From assembly GCF_000698125.1 (NCBI RefSeq), contig NZ_BAXA01000010.1:62001-126000 (forward strand): a stretch of DNA of 64,000 bases. Reading direction: 5' to 3'. The first letter of the stretch is position 1. Each line of letters opens with the position of its first letter. Under the pieces are notes generated by a model. It was given only the letters and a program-made list of their open reading frames with translations. It was not told the DNA's origin and ran no database searches. The stretch is from Geomicrobium sp. JCM 19038. GTDB lineage: Bacteria; Bacillota; Bacilli; Bacillales; Marinococcaceae. Position numbers and translations under genes: made by a program. This document shows, in pieces, positions 54,675 to 62,794 of the stretch.

Positions 54675-55433
54675 TTAAATGGTATGTTTTTCTTTTAGAG
54701 AGCGAATCGTTTCTACAATGGTCGCTTCTGTTCGTGCGTTCAATTGAATCTGTTCCTTCGCATAAGGGAACAGAGGCGCGAAGTCACCGATCATCACAGA
54801 ATGAATCGCTTTTTGGAACAATGGTAAATCGTTCAAGTCATTGCCGAACATAATGTAATCTTCGGCGCAAACGCTTTGAAACCCAGCTCGCTTGTTTACG
54901 TTCTCGCCCGTTAAATCAAAACGAGCTTCATCGCGATAACGATGCCTCGTAATGTTTAATGTCGGAATCTGATCAAGGAGTGGGGTTGGATCGCCGCATT
55001 CTAGAACGAGTAGCTTCGAAATGAATTGCAACTCGTCAACAGGGACTTCTTTAGCGTCTTGTAAAACATTAATCATCGGGAGAAATGGATGTTCTTCGTC
55101 CCCGGCAATGCTATAGTCCCAATGACCGTCAATTAAGTAGGTTGCATCGATGTCTTTAAGAATGGCTGTTACAGTACGGAACGTTTCGTGATCGATGTCT
55201 ACATAACGCCTTAGTTTCTGGTTTTCCCAAATGACCGCACCGTTGGCGCCAATTAATCGAACGTCATGCAAACGTTCATCAATAACAGGAAGCATATCAC
55301 GGATCCCTCTCGCGGATGCAAAGGTAACATCGTGACCGTATTCTTTAAGTGCAACGAGTTCATCAGCTATTAATGTCGACATTTTCTTCCCGTTAAAGAC
55401 GATCGTTCCGTCCAAATCAAAGATAAATTGCAT
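54675..55433 (-). CDS. HAD-superfamily (Cof-type) phosphatase
   Basis: 252 residues. Motif I FIFDLDGTIV, Cof-type IIB cap region, motif II VTFASARG and late MFGNDLNDLPLF (motif IV). Hydrolyses small phosphorylated metabolites; substrate not predictable. ATG 55433, directly after the flavin reductase-like gene (2 bases apart), so probably cotranscribed. Confidence 0.88.
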   Translation of the reverse strand: MQFIFDLDGTIVFNGKKMSTLIADELVALKEYGHDVTFASARGIRDMLPVIDERLHDVRLIGANGAVIWENQKLRRYVDIDHETFRTVTAILKDIDATYLIDGHWDYSIAGDEEHPFLPMINVLQDAKEVPVDELQFISKLLVLECGDPTPLLDQIPTLNITRHRYRDEARFDLTGENVNKRAGFQSVCAEDYIMFGNDLNDLPLFQKAIHSVMIGDFAPLFPYAKEQIQLNARTEATIVETIRSLKEKHTI

Positions 55434-55435
55434 CG

Positions 55436-56061
55436 TTACTCTTCTTTCCTTGGAAGTGGAAAGGACGGTGTCTTTAACGTGCTGTAATCACCGGCTAACC
55501 GTGCAAGAGGTGAGAGTTCCGCGATATTCGTCTTATAATTGCCTAAATAAACGTCATCATTAACACGTACTCGTTTGACTTTACCGAGTACGAGGTGATC
55601 GGTACCGACTTGAATAATATCAGATTTCTCACACTCAAATGCAATCGGAGCCTCTTTAATCGTTGGAGGCTCTACGGTGAGTGAAGAAATTGGTGTTAAC
55701 TGCGATTCGTTAAATTCATCAATATGTTCTGGATAATGAAGAGACGTTTCATGCATTGCATTTGCTAAGTTCTCAGGTACAACATGGATGACGAACTGTT
55801 TTGTTTCTCGTATGTTGGTGAGTGTATCTTTAACCGTGCCGCTCCGCTCTTGGACGCCAGGGCCAACCGAAAATAGTAGGTCGGTGGTTTTCTCGAAGCA
55901 ACGGTAAAAAAGCTAAAAGGAGCAAGGTTAGAGACTCCGTCTTTTGAACGTGATGAAACCCATGCAATCGGTCTAGGTACGACCGATCCAATCATTAGTT
56001 TATACATCTCTTGTGTTGAAAGCTCTGTAGGGTCAAATACATGGCTATCATCTTTAGGCAC
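55436..56061 (-). CDS. Flavin reductase family protein (one frameshift)
   Basis: About 209 residues. MYKLMIGSVVPRPIAWVSSRSKDGVSNLAPFSFF is the FMN-binding split-barrel start. The frame is lost at 55879-55880; an extra C (minus strand) gives PPTLLFSVGPGVQERSGTVKDTLTNIRETKQFVIHVV, then FECEKSDIIQVGTDHLVLGKV to the stop at 55436. Probably an FMN-dependent oxidoreductase; partner unknown. Confidence 0.85.
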
Positions 56062-56117
56062 GACTCAACAACTCCTTTTTATGTAGAAGTAGTTTAAGTG
56101 TAGCACATATTGTCCAA

Positions 56118-56984
56118 CTACATGTGGGAGTTACTCTTAAATTTTCCGCCGTGTACTTCTTGTGCATCCATCACCGTAATAAACGCTTCTTTATCAATGT
56201 CAAAGACGATCGACTTTAATTTCATTACCTCTAGTCGCGTGACGACGATGTAGAGCACTTCTTTATCAGAGTGAGTAAATGCGCCATAGCCAGGCATCAC
56301 GGTAAGTGAGCGTCCGAGTCGATGAACAATCTCGGAGCTAAGCTTTTTCTTTTTGTTGCTCACAATCATGACGGCTTTCGTTTCATCAATTCCCTGAATG
56401 ACCGCATCAATCGTTTTCGAGGCAACAAAGTACGTAATGATGGACAACATTGCTTGTTCAACACCGAATACGAACGCAGCCCACGCAAAGATAAAGATGT
56501 TAATAAACATCACGAATTCCCCAACTGAAAAGGGAAGGTTTCTCGTAAGCAAAATGCCAAGAATTTCAGTCCCGTCAAGCGCACCGCCGTGGCGGATCAC
56601 GATCCCGACACCAGCTCCTAAGATAAACCCACCGAACAACGTTGATACGAGCGGTTCGTGGATAAATGAATCCATGTGTGCAAGTTGTTGCTCGCTAATG
56701 GCCATAACAACGATGGCGAATAGCGAAGTTACAAAAAACTGCGGACCGATATGCTTTAATCCAAAAAAAAGAAAAGGTAAGTTAATAATTAAGACGAAAA
56801 AACCGAACCCAAGGCCGGTGATTTTAGATAAAATCAGCGCAACGCCGATCACGCCACCATCAATCACCATATTCGGAATTAAAAAGAGTTGGATGGCGAT
56901 GGCCACAAGGGAAGCGCCGCTTATGACCATCATTGCGCGGTATAGAACGTTCGACACGACGCGTTTTTTTCTACGATAGACCAT
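56118..56984 (-). CDS. YitT/DUF2179 family membrane protein
   Basis: 288 residues: five membrane helices (ISGASLVAIAIQLFLIPNMVIDGGVIGVALILS... GLGFGFFVLIINLPFLFFGLKHIG) with GGALDGTEILGILL, and a C-terminal DUF2179 domain (ALYIVVTRLEVMKLKSIVFDIDKEAFITVMDAQEVHG-like). Function of the YitT family is not settled. ATG 56984. Confidence 0.88.
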   Translation of the reverse strand: MVYRRKKRVVSNVLYRAMMVISGASLVAIAIQLFLIPNMVIDGGVIGVALILSKITGLGFGFFVLIINLPFLFFGLKHIGPQFFVTSLFAIVVMAISEQQLAHMDSFIHEPLVSTLFGGFILGAGVGIVIRHGGALDGTEILGILLTRNLPFSVGEFVMFINIFIFAWAAFVFGVEQAMLSIITYFVASKTIDAVIQGIDETKAVMIVSNKKKKLSSEIVHRLGRSLTVMPGYGAFTHSDKEVLYIVVTRLEVMKLKSIVFDIDKEAFITVMDAQEVHGGKFKSNSHM

Positions 56985-57047
56985 CAGAGCCCTCCCCGTT
57001 TAGCATCTATACTTATACATATCGCTTAAGAGGGACAAACATGCCAA

Positions 57048-58229
57048 TCAGATTTGCTTCGAGGATTTCGCCTCTTTTGAGTGCTGAAGTTTGTATACGG
57101 TTTTTTCGTCTGGATAAGGAGGATATAACGGTGCTTGTTGTTTCTTCCTCTTTATGATTCCGACCGTAACCATGACAATCGGTAGCAGTGTACCGACAGT
57201 AATGGAATGAGGAACGCTAACATATTGATAGAAGCTTCGTTCTTCAGCGATATTGTTGAAATAATAATCGGCTAAATAAACGAGTAGTACCGCGATTGCT
57301 GGAATAAGTGTGCGCATACTTGTTAATTTGAAAAAATGTTTCAAAGCGATGATAATGCAGTGGAAATACAATACTAAGTTGAAATAGATGCAAATAAACC
57401 AGACGACAGTAACCGTCGCTTCGACACGCTGAAGAAAGCCTGCGGCGTTAATTTCTTGGGCGAGTGTGAATGCTGGATAATGATCAACCGCAACGAGTTC
57501 AGGGGACAGCACTGCAATACATAAGAAGGTTATGATAGTAAGCGTCAAACAACCGAGTGAATAGCCCGTCCAAAGAGCTCTTTCTCCAGCTCTTTTCTTT
57601 GCGAGGTATTTCGGGAATACGGTCAATTGAATCACAACATTAGAGACGACGTTTCCAAGAAAGATAGTGAACGCTTCTGTCATGTCAAACATAGAAAAGG
57701 TGAAATACGGCTGTAAAAAGCCGATATCAATTAACGGTGAAGTCGTAAAAATGAGAAACAATAGTGGGACAATGAAAAAGACAAAACAAAGCTCCGCTGT
57801 TCTTGCGATCGGCTCAATTCCAGAATAAATACCAAAAGCAATAATGCTAATACCAATTGCTGCAATAACGATAAAGGGTGTCGTTGGTAGCGTGTAATTT
57901 TGAATGAATGTAACGGAGTACGACGTAATTGCAGGGAAATGAAAAACAGGCAATGATAGGTAGAGTAACGAGAATACAGTTCCGATTGATTTACCGAAAA
58001 GCTGATCATTGATTTCATAGATCGTTAAGAGTGGATACCAACGGGCAAGCATCGTAAACAGGAATACGACACCGGCACCAAGTACACTACCGACGATGGG
58101 TACGATCCAAGCGTCTTGATGCAAAAACGATGTAAGTGACGTCGCAAGTCCAAGCAGTGCCGTACTACATGTCGCATAGAAAACGAGAAAACCGTATGAA
58201 CGTGGAGAAACTTGTGCAATGGTTCTCAT
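57048..58229 (-). CDS. Spore germination permease, GerB type (second copy)
   Basis: 393 residues, about ten membrane helices, amino acid/polyamine permease-like. ISPRSYGFLVFYATCSTALLGLATSLTSFLHQDAWIVP is the GerAB family start. In the spore inner membrane the B subunit binds the germinant. Its start overlaps the stop of the other GerB gene (58226-58229), so the operon has two B subunits in tandem. Confidence 0.88.
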   Translation of the reverse strand: MRTIAQVSPRSYGFLVFYATCSTALLGLATSLTSFLHQDAWIVPIVGSVLGAGVVFLFTMLARWYPLLTIYEINDQLFGKSIGTVFSLLYLSLPVFHFPAITSYSVTFIQNYTLPTTPFIVIAAIGISIIAFGIYSGIEPIARTAELCFVFFIVPLLFLIFTTSPLIDIGFLQPYFTFSMFDMTEAFTIFLGNVVSNVVIQLTVFPKYLAKKRAGERALWTGYSLGCLTLTIITFLCIAVLSPELVAVDHYPAFTLAQEINAAGFLQRVEATVTVVWFICIYFNLVLYFHCIIIALKHFFKLTSMRTLIPAIAVLLVYLADYYFNNIAEERSFYQYVSVPHSITVGTLLPIVMVTVGIIKRKKQQAPLYPPYPDEKTVYKLQHSKEAKSSKQI

Positions 58230-59340
58230 TTAGCGACGCCTCCTTTGGATGGGTGACGTTTTTTCTTGACGATCGTTGTGATTATCAACGCAAAGGGGAT
58301 CGTTATCCCAATCATGAGGGAAAGTGTAGAAACGATGTAACGATAATAAAATAAATCCTCTGCAGTATTTGAGAAGGCGAGTACGGTTAGCGTGACCATC
58401 AACATGCCGATCGGTAGTGATAACGGTTTGTACGTCTCTAAATTCGAAATTCTGCCAACGCCGTAAATGATCGCTGTTAAGTACACGGTAATCTTAAAGT
58501 AAATCGTAATAAACCAAATGACGGTAATTAACACTTCAACGCGTTCAACAAATCCACCGAGCGCAATACGCTGAGCTAAAACGAACGCAGGGTAGTAGGA
58601 CGTACTCATATAATGTGGACCTAAAACACTCGTACAAAGGAATGTCATGACGAATAAAATAACATTGCCGAAAATATAGCCTGATTTAATGACTTGTACC
58701 GCTTTTTTCTTGTCGCCTGCCATTTGTGGAAAGAACGTCAATAAAAAGATCGCGTTAATTGCTGTTATAGAAAAATAAAACAAAAACGCACTAATATAAT
58801 CTGTAAATGGTTGCTGTAGCATCGGTAAGAGCAGGCTACCATCTGCTTCAGGAATTTTAAGCACGATTAACAGTACGTAAGGTAAGAAAAAGAAGGGCGT
58901 TGATAAAATCGCAAACAAACTGTACGTTTCTGTTCCTAAATAAACACCGTAAATGACAACGGTCATCGAAATGGCGAGGATCCATTCGTTTGGCGTTGAT
59001 ACGAGTATATGACTGCTAATAAACCCCGCAGAGTAATTCATCACTGTGAATAACGTAAGGATGGCAAGCAATACGAGCAGGACATTGCTCAACTGCCCGA
59101 GTGCTGTACCGAAGGCTGTAATTGTCATGTCAAATAGGTTTTTGTTCGGGTACAACAACCCGAGTTTGCAGATGAGCAACACAAATAAATAACCAACACT
59201 CCCGGCGGCAAGCGGGATCATCCACGCATCTTGTTGTACATCGTTCCGAGGATGAGCGGCAAGCTAAGCAGTGAAGTACTACACGTGCTATACATCGTAA
59301 GGGCAAATAAACCTGGTGTTGAAACATGTTGATGCATCAT
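58226..59340 (-). CDS. Spore germination permease, GerB type (first copy, one frameshift)
   Basis: About 371 residues. Start ATG 59340 (MMHQHVSTPGLFALTMYSTCSTSLLSLPLILG), then the frame is lost at 59239: adding one G (minus strand) gives TMVQQDAWMIPLAAGSVGYLF, continuing as a multi-helix GerAB permease to 58226. Paralogue of the next gene. The germinant is not predictable from sequence. Confidence 0.85.
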
Positions 59341-59344
59341 AGCC

Positions 59345-59566
59345 TTATAGTCCTCTCAGTCGTTTTACGAATTTAGTACTGGCAGTGGCGAAGCTCGGAA
59401 TGTTAACGTCCAGAGCGATGAGTAAACCGAGAATGGTAGCGGCGGTTAAAAAACTATAGAAAAGGACAGTTAGTTTTTTATTCTTGTTCTGTTTTAGTGT
59501 GTGCCGTTGCGTGATCCAAATCATGAAGCTTGTGAACACAACAGCTAAGACGTTTCCAATCACCAT
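59345..59566 (-). CDS. Small two-helix membrane protein of ger operon
   Basis: 73 residues, two membrane helices (GNVLAVVFTSFMIWI and LTVLFYSFLTAATILGLLIAL). It lies between the GerC and GerB genes with 4-5 base spacing. Small extra subunits (D-type) occur in some ger operons of Bacillus; this one probably belongs to that class. Confidence 0.65.
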   Translation of the reverse strand: MVIGNVLAVVFTSFMIWITQRHTLKQNKNKKLTVLFYSFLTAATILGLLIALDVNIPSFATASTKFVKRLRGL

Positions 59567-59570
59567 CTAC

Positions 59571-60782
59571 TTAATCATCCTCAGAAAATGAATTAATAAT
59601 GTTACCAGTATCTGTGATGTTAATGTTAACTTCATACGTCACTTCAACATTAGGAAACTCTTCATCCCAGTTATCTTCAAGTTGCTCCCACACTTTCGGA
59701 TGTTTGCGGTGAATCATTTGACCGAACCCTAATACATCCGCTTGATGAGCCTTTGCTTCTTGTACAGTATCTTGTAATTTAGCGACAAACTCTTGTTCTG
59801 CTTGTTCTTCAACGAGGTAAAAGTTCTCTTCTTTCGATAAATCAAGATCTTTACAATTCACTTCAGAAATATGCGTGCCAATATCGACGGTCAGGTCAAT
59901 GATCGGTCTATTGTTTACGATGCGAACATCGTACTTTGTTCGCTCTTTAAAGCTTTCAAGTGCAAATTCTTCTTCTTGGCTGTCCGGGCAAGTGAAACTA
60001 CCAACGCTGTCTCTAATATCACCAGTAATATAGTTAAGCCCTTTACTTTGGTCTTGATTTAGCCAACCGACGAGCGCGTTGTTGCGGAAGATCGCAAGAC
60101 CTTCAATAAGTAATGTCGCTGCTGGAGCATTTTTCTCCGCGTTTGCACGGTCTTGACCTTCTTTTAAATCCCCGATGACAGTGACTCCCATTAATGCAGG
60201 TTCAATCCCTGGTGCGGTTGCATCTTGATACAAGTCATCTAGTGTAACAATTCGAGTTCCTCCGTACGAGCGAGCACCATATTGTAGAGAATCAAAAATA
60301 TTCTGCGATGGAACGTTTTCAAGAGGTGTTACGATGCTCATAATTTCTTTAGCACTTTGGTCATCTTTTGCAACTAAAACAAAAAAGTCAGAGCGTACTT
60401 CATGATCTCGGTAAAAGAAATCAAGAATGCTCGTAATGCCTTCACGAGCGACTTCCTCACTAATGACGAGTACTTGCAAATGAGAAATGAACGCACGTCT
60501 CGGGCTTTTGTTCACATGTTTACGTAACGATTCGTGAATTGTTGGGGCAATTTCAGTCGTATTAAACGACTGAGCGTAACCATTTCCGATTTCTTGAGAA
60601 GCAATTTCAGCAGGGTTAATCGATTGCATCGTCAATTCATAATTGTCGTCAGATTTGTCAATTGCCATCCCAGTAATAATAGATAGTTCGTTTAACTCCC
60701 ACCGATCCCAGCAACCTGAAAGGAGTAAAACGCTCAGTATAACGAGCAAGATAGAAGAAAGTCGTCTCATAAGCATTTTCAT
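59571..60782 (-). CDS. Spore germination lipoprotein, GerC type
   Basis: About 403 residues. AGGAGTG precedes ATG 60782/60776. Signal peptide with lipobox LLLSGCWDRWELNELSIITGMAIDKS, the Ger(x)C hallmark; later ISHLQVLVISEEVAREGITSILDFFYRDHEVRSDFFVLV and a C-terminal ITDTGNI end. The C subunit is anchored to the outer face of the spore inner membrane. Confidence 0.92.
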   Translation of the reverse strand: MKMLMRRLSSILLVILSVLLLSGCWDRWELNELSIITGMAIDKSDDNYELTMQSINPAEIASQEIGNGYAQSFNTTEIAPTIHESLRKHVNKSPRRAFISHLQVLVISEEVAREGITSILDFFYRDHEVRSDFFVLVAKDDQSAKEIMSIVTPLENVPSQNIFDSLQYGARSYGGTRIVTLDDLYQDATAPGIEPALMGVTVIGDLKEGQDRANAEKNAPAATLLIEGLAIFRNNALVGWLNQDQSKGLNYITGDIRDSVGSFTCPDSQEEEFALESFKERTKYDVRIVNNRPIIDLTVDIGTHISEVNCKDLDLSKEENFYLVEEQAEQEFVAKLQDTVQEAKAHQADVLGFGQMIHRKHPKVWEQLEDNWDEEFPNVEVTYEVNINITDTGNIINSFSEDD

Positions 60783-60789
60783 TTCACTC

Positions 60790-62313
60790 CTATTGGTCAG
60801 GACTCGGTTTTCGTGTGTGTTGCCGTTCAACGTCTTGGTGATCGGTCGTTTTAGGGCGCTCTTTCATCATCCATTTCGGCAACCGTATGAGTGCATCTTT
60901 TTGATCGGAATACACGAATGGCGATAGATCAGACATGTACGGAATACCAAATGACTTTAAACTTGATAAATGAAGCAACATCGCTGTAAAACCGACCGAG
61001 ATCCCTAACAATCCAAAGGATGCCGCAAGGCCCATAAAGCCAAACCGCAAAATCCGAAACGGACTTGCCATGCTATAACTTGGAAAGACAAAACTTGCGA
61101 TTGCAGTTAGTGAGACGACGATTACGACCGCTGCAGAGAAGATTCCCGCTTGTACGGCCGCTTGACCGATTACAATTGCCCCAACGATTGAAACGGCCTG
61201 TCCGACCGGTTGTGGCATTCGAATTCCGGCTTCTCGTAAAATCTCAAAGGTGATTTCCATAAGGACCGCTTCAATAAAGGTAGGAAACGGCGTTCCTTCA
61301 CTTTGGGCGGCAAGGTTACCGAGCAGCCTCGTTGGAATTAATTCTTGGTGAAACGTCGTAATGGCAATATAAAGAGAAGGAGCAAGTAAGGCGATAAAGG
61401 CAGCGCCGAATCGTAACAGTCGAACGAGTGAAGCGATGTCTGCTCGTTGGGTATGGTCTTCAGCATTGTGAAAAAACTGTACAAAGAGTGCAGGTACGAT
61501 CAAGACAAATGGTGACCCATCCACGAAGATTGCCGTTTTTCCTTCAAGTAAATGAGACGTAACCGTATCTGGTCGTTCTGAGGAGTAGACGGTTGGAAAC
61601 GGTGTATACGTAGCGTCTTGAATTAGTTCTTCAATGTTACCATCCTCAAGAATTGAGTCGGTTTCAATTCGGTCCAACCGTTGACGCAGTTCCGTTAGTA
61701 AACTTTCATCCGCAACCCCTTCTATGTAGGCGATGTTGATTTTTGTTTTCGTACGTGACCCGATTGTTCGTGGTTCAAAACGTAATTTCTCATCAGGTAA
61801 TCGACGTCGAACGAGTGATGTGTTTACACGAAGACTCTCGATAAAACCTTCACGAGGACCACGAATGACCGTTTCAGTTAACGGTTCAGTAATCGAACGT
61901 TCTGGAATTTTAATAAGAGAGACGCTATAGGCGTCAGTTTGACCATCAATAAAGATAATGACGTGACCCGATAAAAGTTCATTAAGTATACTTGGAATTG
62001 AAGAATGAATTTTCGTCGTACCTACTTCGTTGAAATAGGAAAGATAGTTTTCATCTTTGTTGTCTGAGTAGAACTTTGCTCGGCTTAAGATCTTTTCAAT
62101 CGCTTGACTATCAACGGTCCCATCAACATAAATAAGGGAAGCTTTCGTTTTGTTCGTCGGAAATGTAAAGGAGCGATGAAGAATATCATCACTTTCACCC
62201 GTTCTTTTCATAATTTGATGAAAGTTGTTCACGGCGTGAGGAGATATGTGGTCGTGCACGTGTGTGGCAAGGTGTTTGTTTTGCTTATAACGACGACGTA
62301 ATCGTACACTCAT
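60790..62313 (-). CDS. Spore germination receptor, GerA type
   Basis: About 507 residues from ATG 62313 (AAAGG about 9 bases upstream). N-terminal soluble half (LIYVDGTVDSQAIEKILSRA... SVSLIKIPERSITEPLTETVIRGPREGFIESLRVNTSLVRRRL), then membrane helices including FPTFIEAVLMEITFEILREAGIRMPQPVGQAVSIVGAIVIGQAAVQAG, all GerA hallmarks. First gene of the gerA-C-small-B-B operon. Confidence 0.94.
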   Translation of the reverse strand: MSVRLRRRYKQNKHLATHVHDHISPHAVNNFHQIMKRTGESDDILHRSFTFPTNKTKASLIYVDGTVDSQAIEKILSRAKFYSDNKDENYLSYFNEVGTTKIHSSIPSILNELLSGHVIIFIDGQTDAYSVSLIKIPERSITEPLTETVIRGPREGFIESLRVNTSLVRRRLPDEKLRFEPRTIGSRTKTKINIAYIEGVADESLLTELRQRLDRIETDSILEDGNIEELIQDATYTPFPTVYSSERPDTVTSHLLEGKTAIFVDGSPFVLIVPALFVQFFHNAEDHTQRADIASLVRLLRFGAAFIALLAPSLYIAITTFHQELIPTRLLGNLAAQSEGTPFPTFIEAVLMEITFEILREAGIRMPQPVGQAVSIVGAIVIGQAAVQAGIFSAAVVIVVSLTAIASFVFPSYSMASPFRILRFGFMGLAASFGLLGISVGFTAMLLHLSSLKSFGIPYMSDLSPFVYSDQKDALIRLPKWMMKERPKTTDHQDVERQHTRKPSPDQ

Positions 62314-62345
62314 ATAGACACGCCTTTCTTTCAAAGTTTTGATCG

Positions 62346-62375
62346 TATTGTGTGAAAAGGAAAGCTTTTCTATTC
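62346..62375 (-). promoter_or_regulatory. Candidate forespore promoter of ger operon
   Basis: Minus strand: GAATA (62371-62375), 18-base spacer, CACAATA (62346-62352), similar to SigG elements. Confidence 0.4.
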
Positions 62376-62406
62376 GAAGAAAATCATGAACAAAAGAGGC
62401 GATCGC

Positions 62407-62739
62407 ATGAAATCGAACTTTTACGAACGAGTGTATACAGTCACTGCAGAAATTCCTGAAGGGAAAGTTGCGACATATGGTCTGATTGCAAGGTGGTTAG
62501 GCAAACCTAGAGGTGCAAGAGCTGTCGGATGGGCGTTGCGCGACGTACCAACAGATCTACATATTCCGGCACATCGCGTTATTTATCGGGATGGTTCCCT
62601 TGCTGCCAGTGAGGTGTTTGGTGGCTTTGGTATTCAAAAAGAGCGATTAATCGCTGAAGGTGTGCCGTTTAAAGACGACGACCACGTCGATATGAAAGCC
62701 GCTGTATGGGAAGGCCCGTTACACGTTGTGGATGAATAG
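62407..62739 (+). CDS. Alkyltransferase-like (MGMT C-terminal fold) protein, active Cys replaced by Ala
   Basis: About 110 residues. NFYERVYTVTAEIPEGKVATYGLIARWLGKPRGARAVGWALRDVP is the MGMT DNA-binding fold. The active site PCHRVI reads PAHRVI (Ala at about 55), so alkyl transfer is impossible and it is an ATL protein that flags alkylated bases. GAGGCGAT precedes ATG 62407; an ATG at 62386 is also possible. Confidence 0.85.
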   Translation: MKSNFYERVYTVTAEIPEGKVATYGLIARWLGKPRGARAVGWALRDVPTDLHIPAHRVIYRDGSLAASEVFGGFGIQKERLIAEGVPFKDDDHVDMKAAVWEGPLHVVDE

Positions 62740-62762
62740 GAGTCTACCATTTGGTCATGCTA
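62734..62762 (+). promoter_or_regulatory. Candidate forespore promoter of catalase gene
   Basis: GAATA (62734-62738), 17-base spacer, CATGCTA (62756-62762), resembling SigF/SigG elements, consistent with a spore catalase. Confidence 0.45.
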
Positions 62763-62794
62763 ATCATAACCGTGATTAGAAAGGGGCTTAACAA

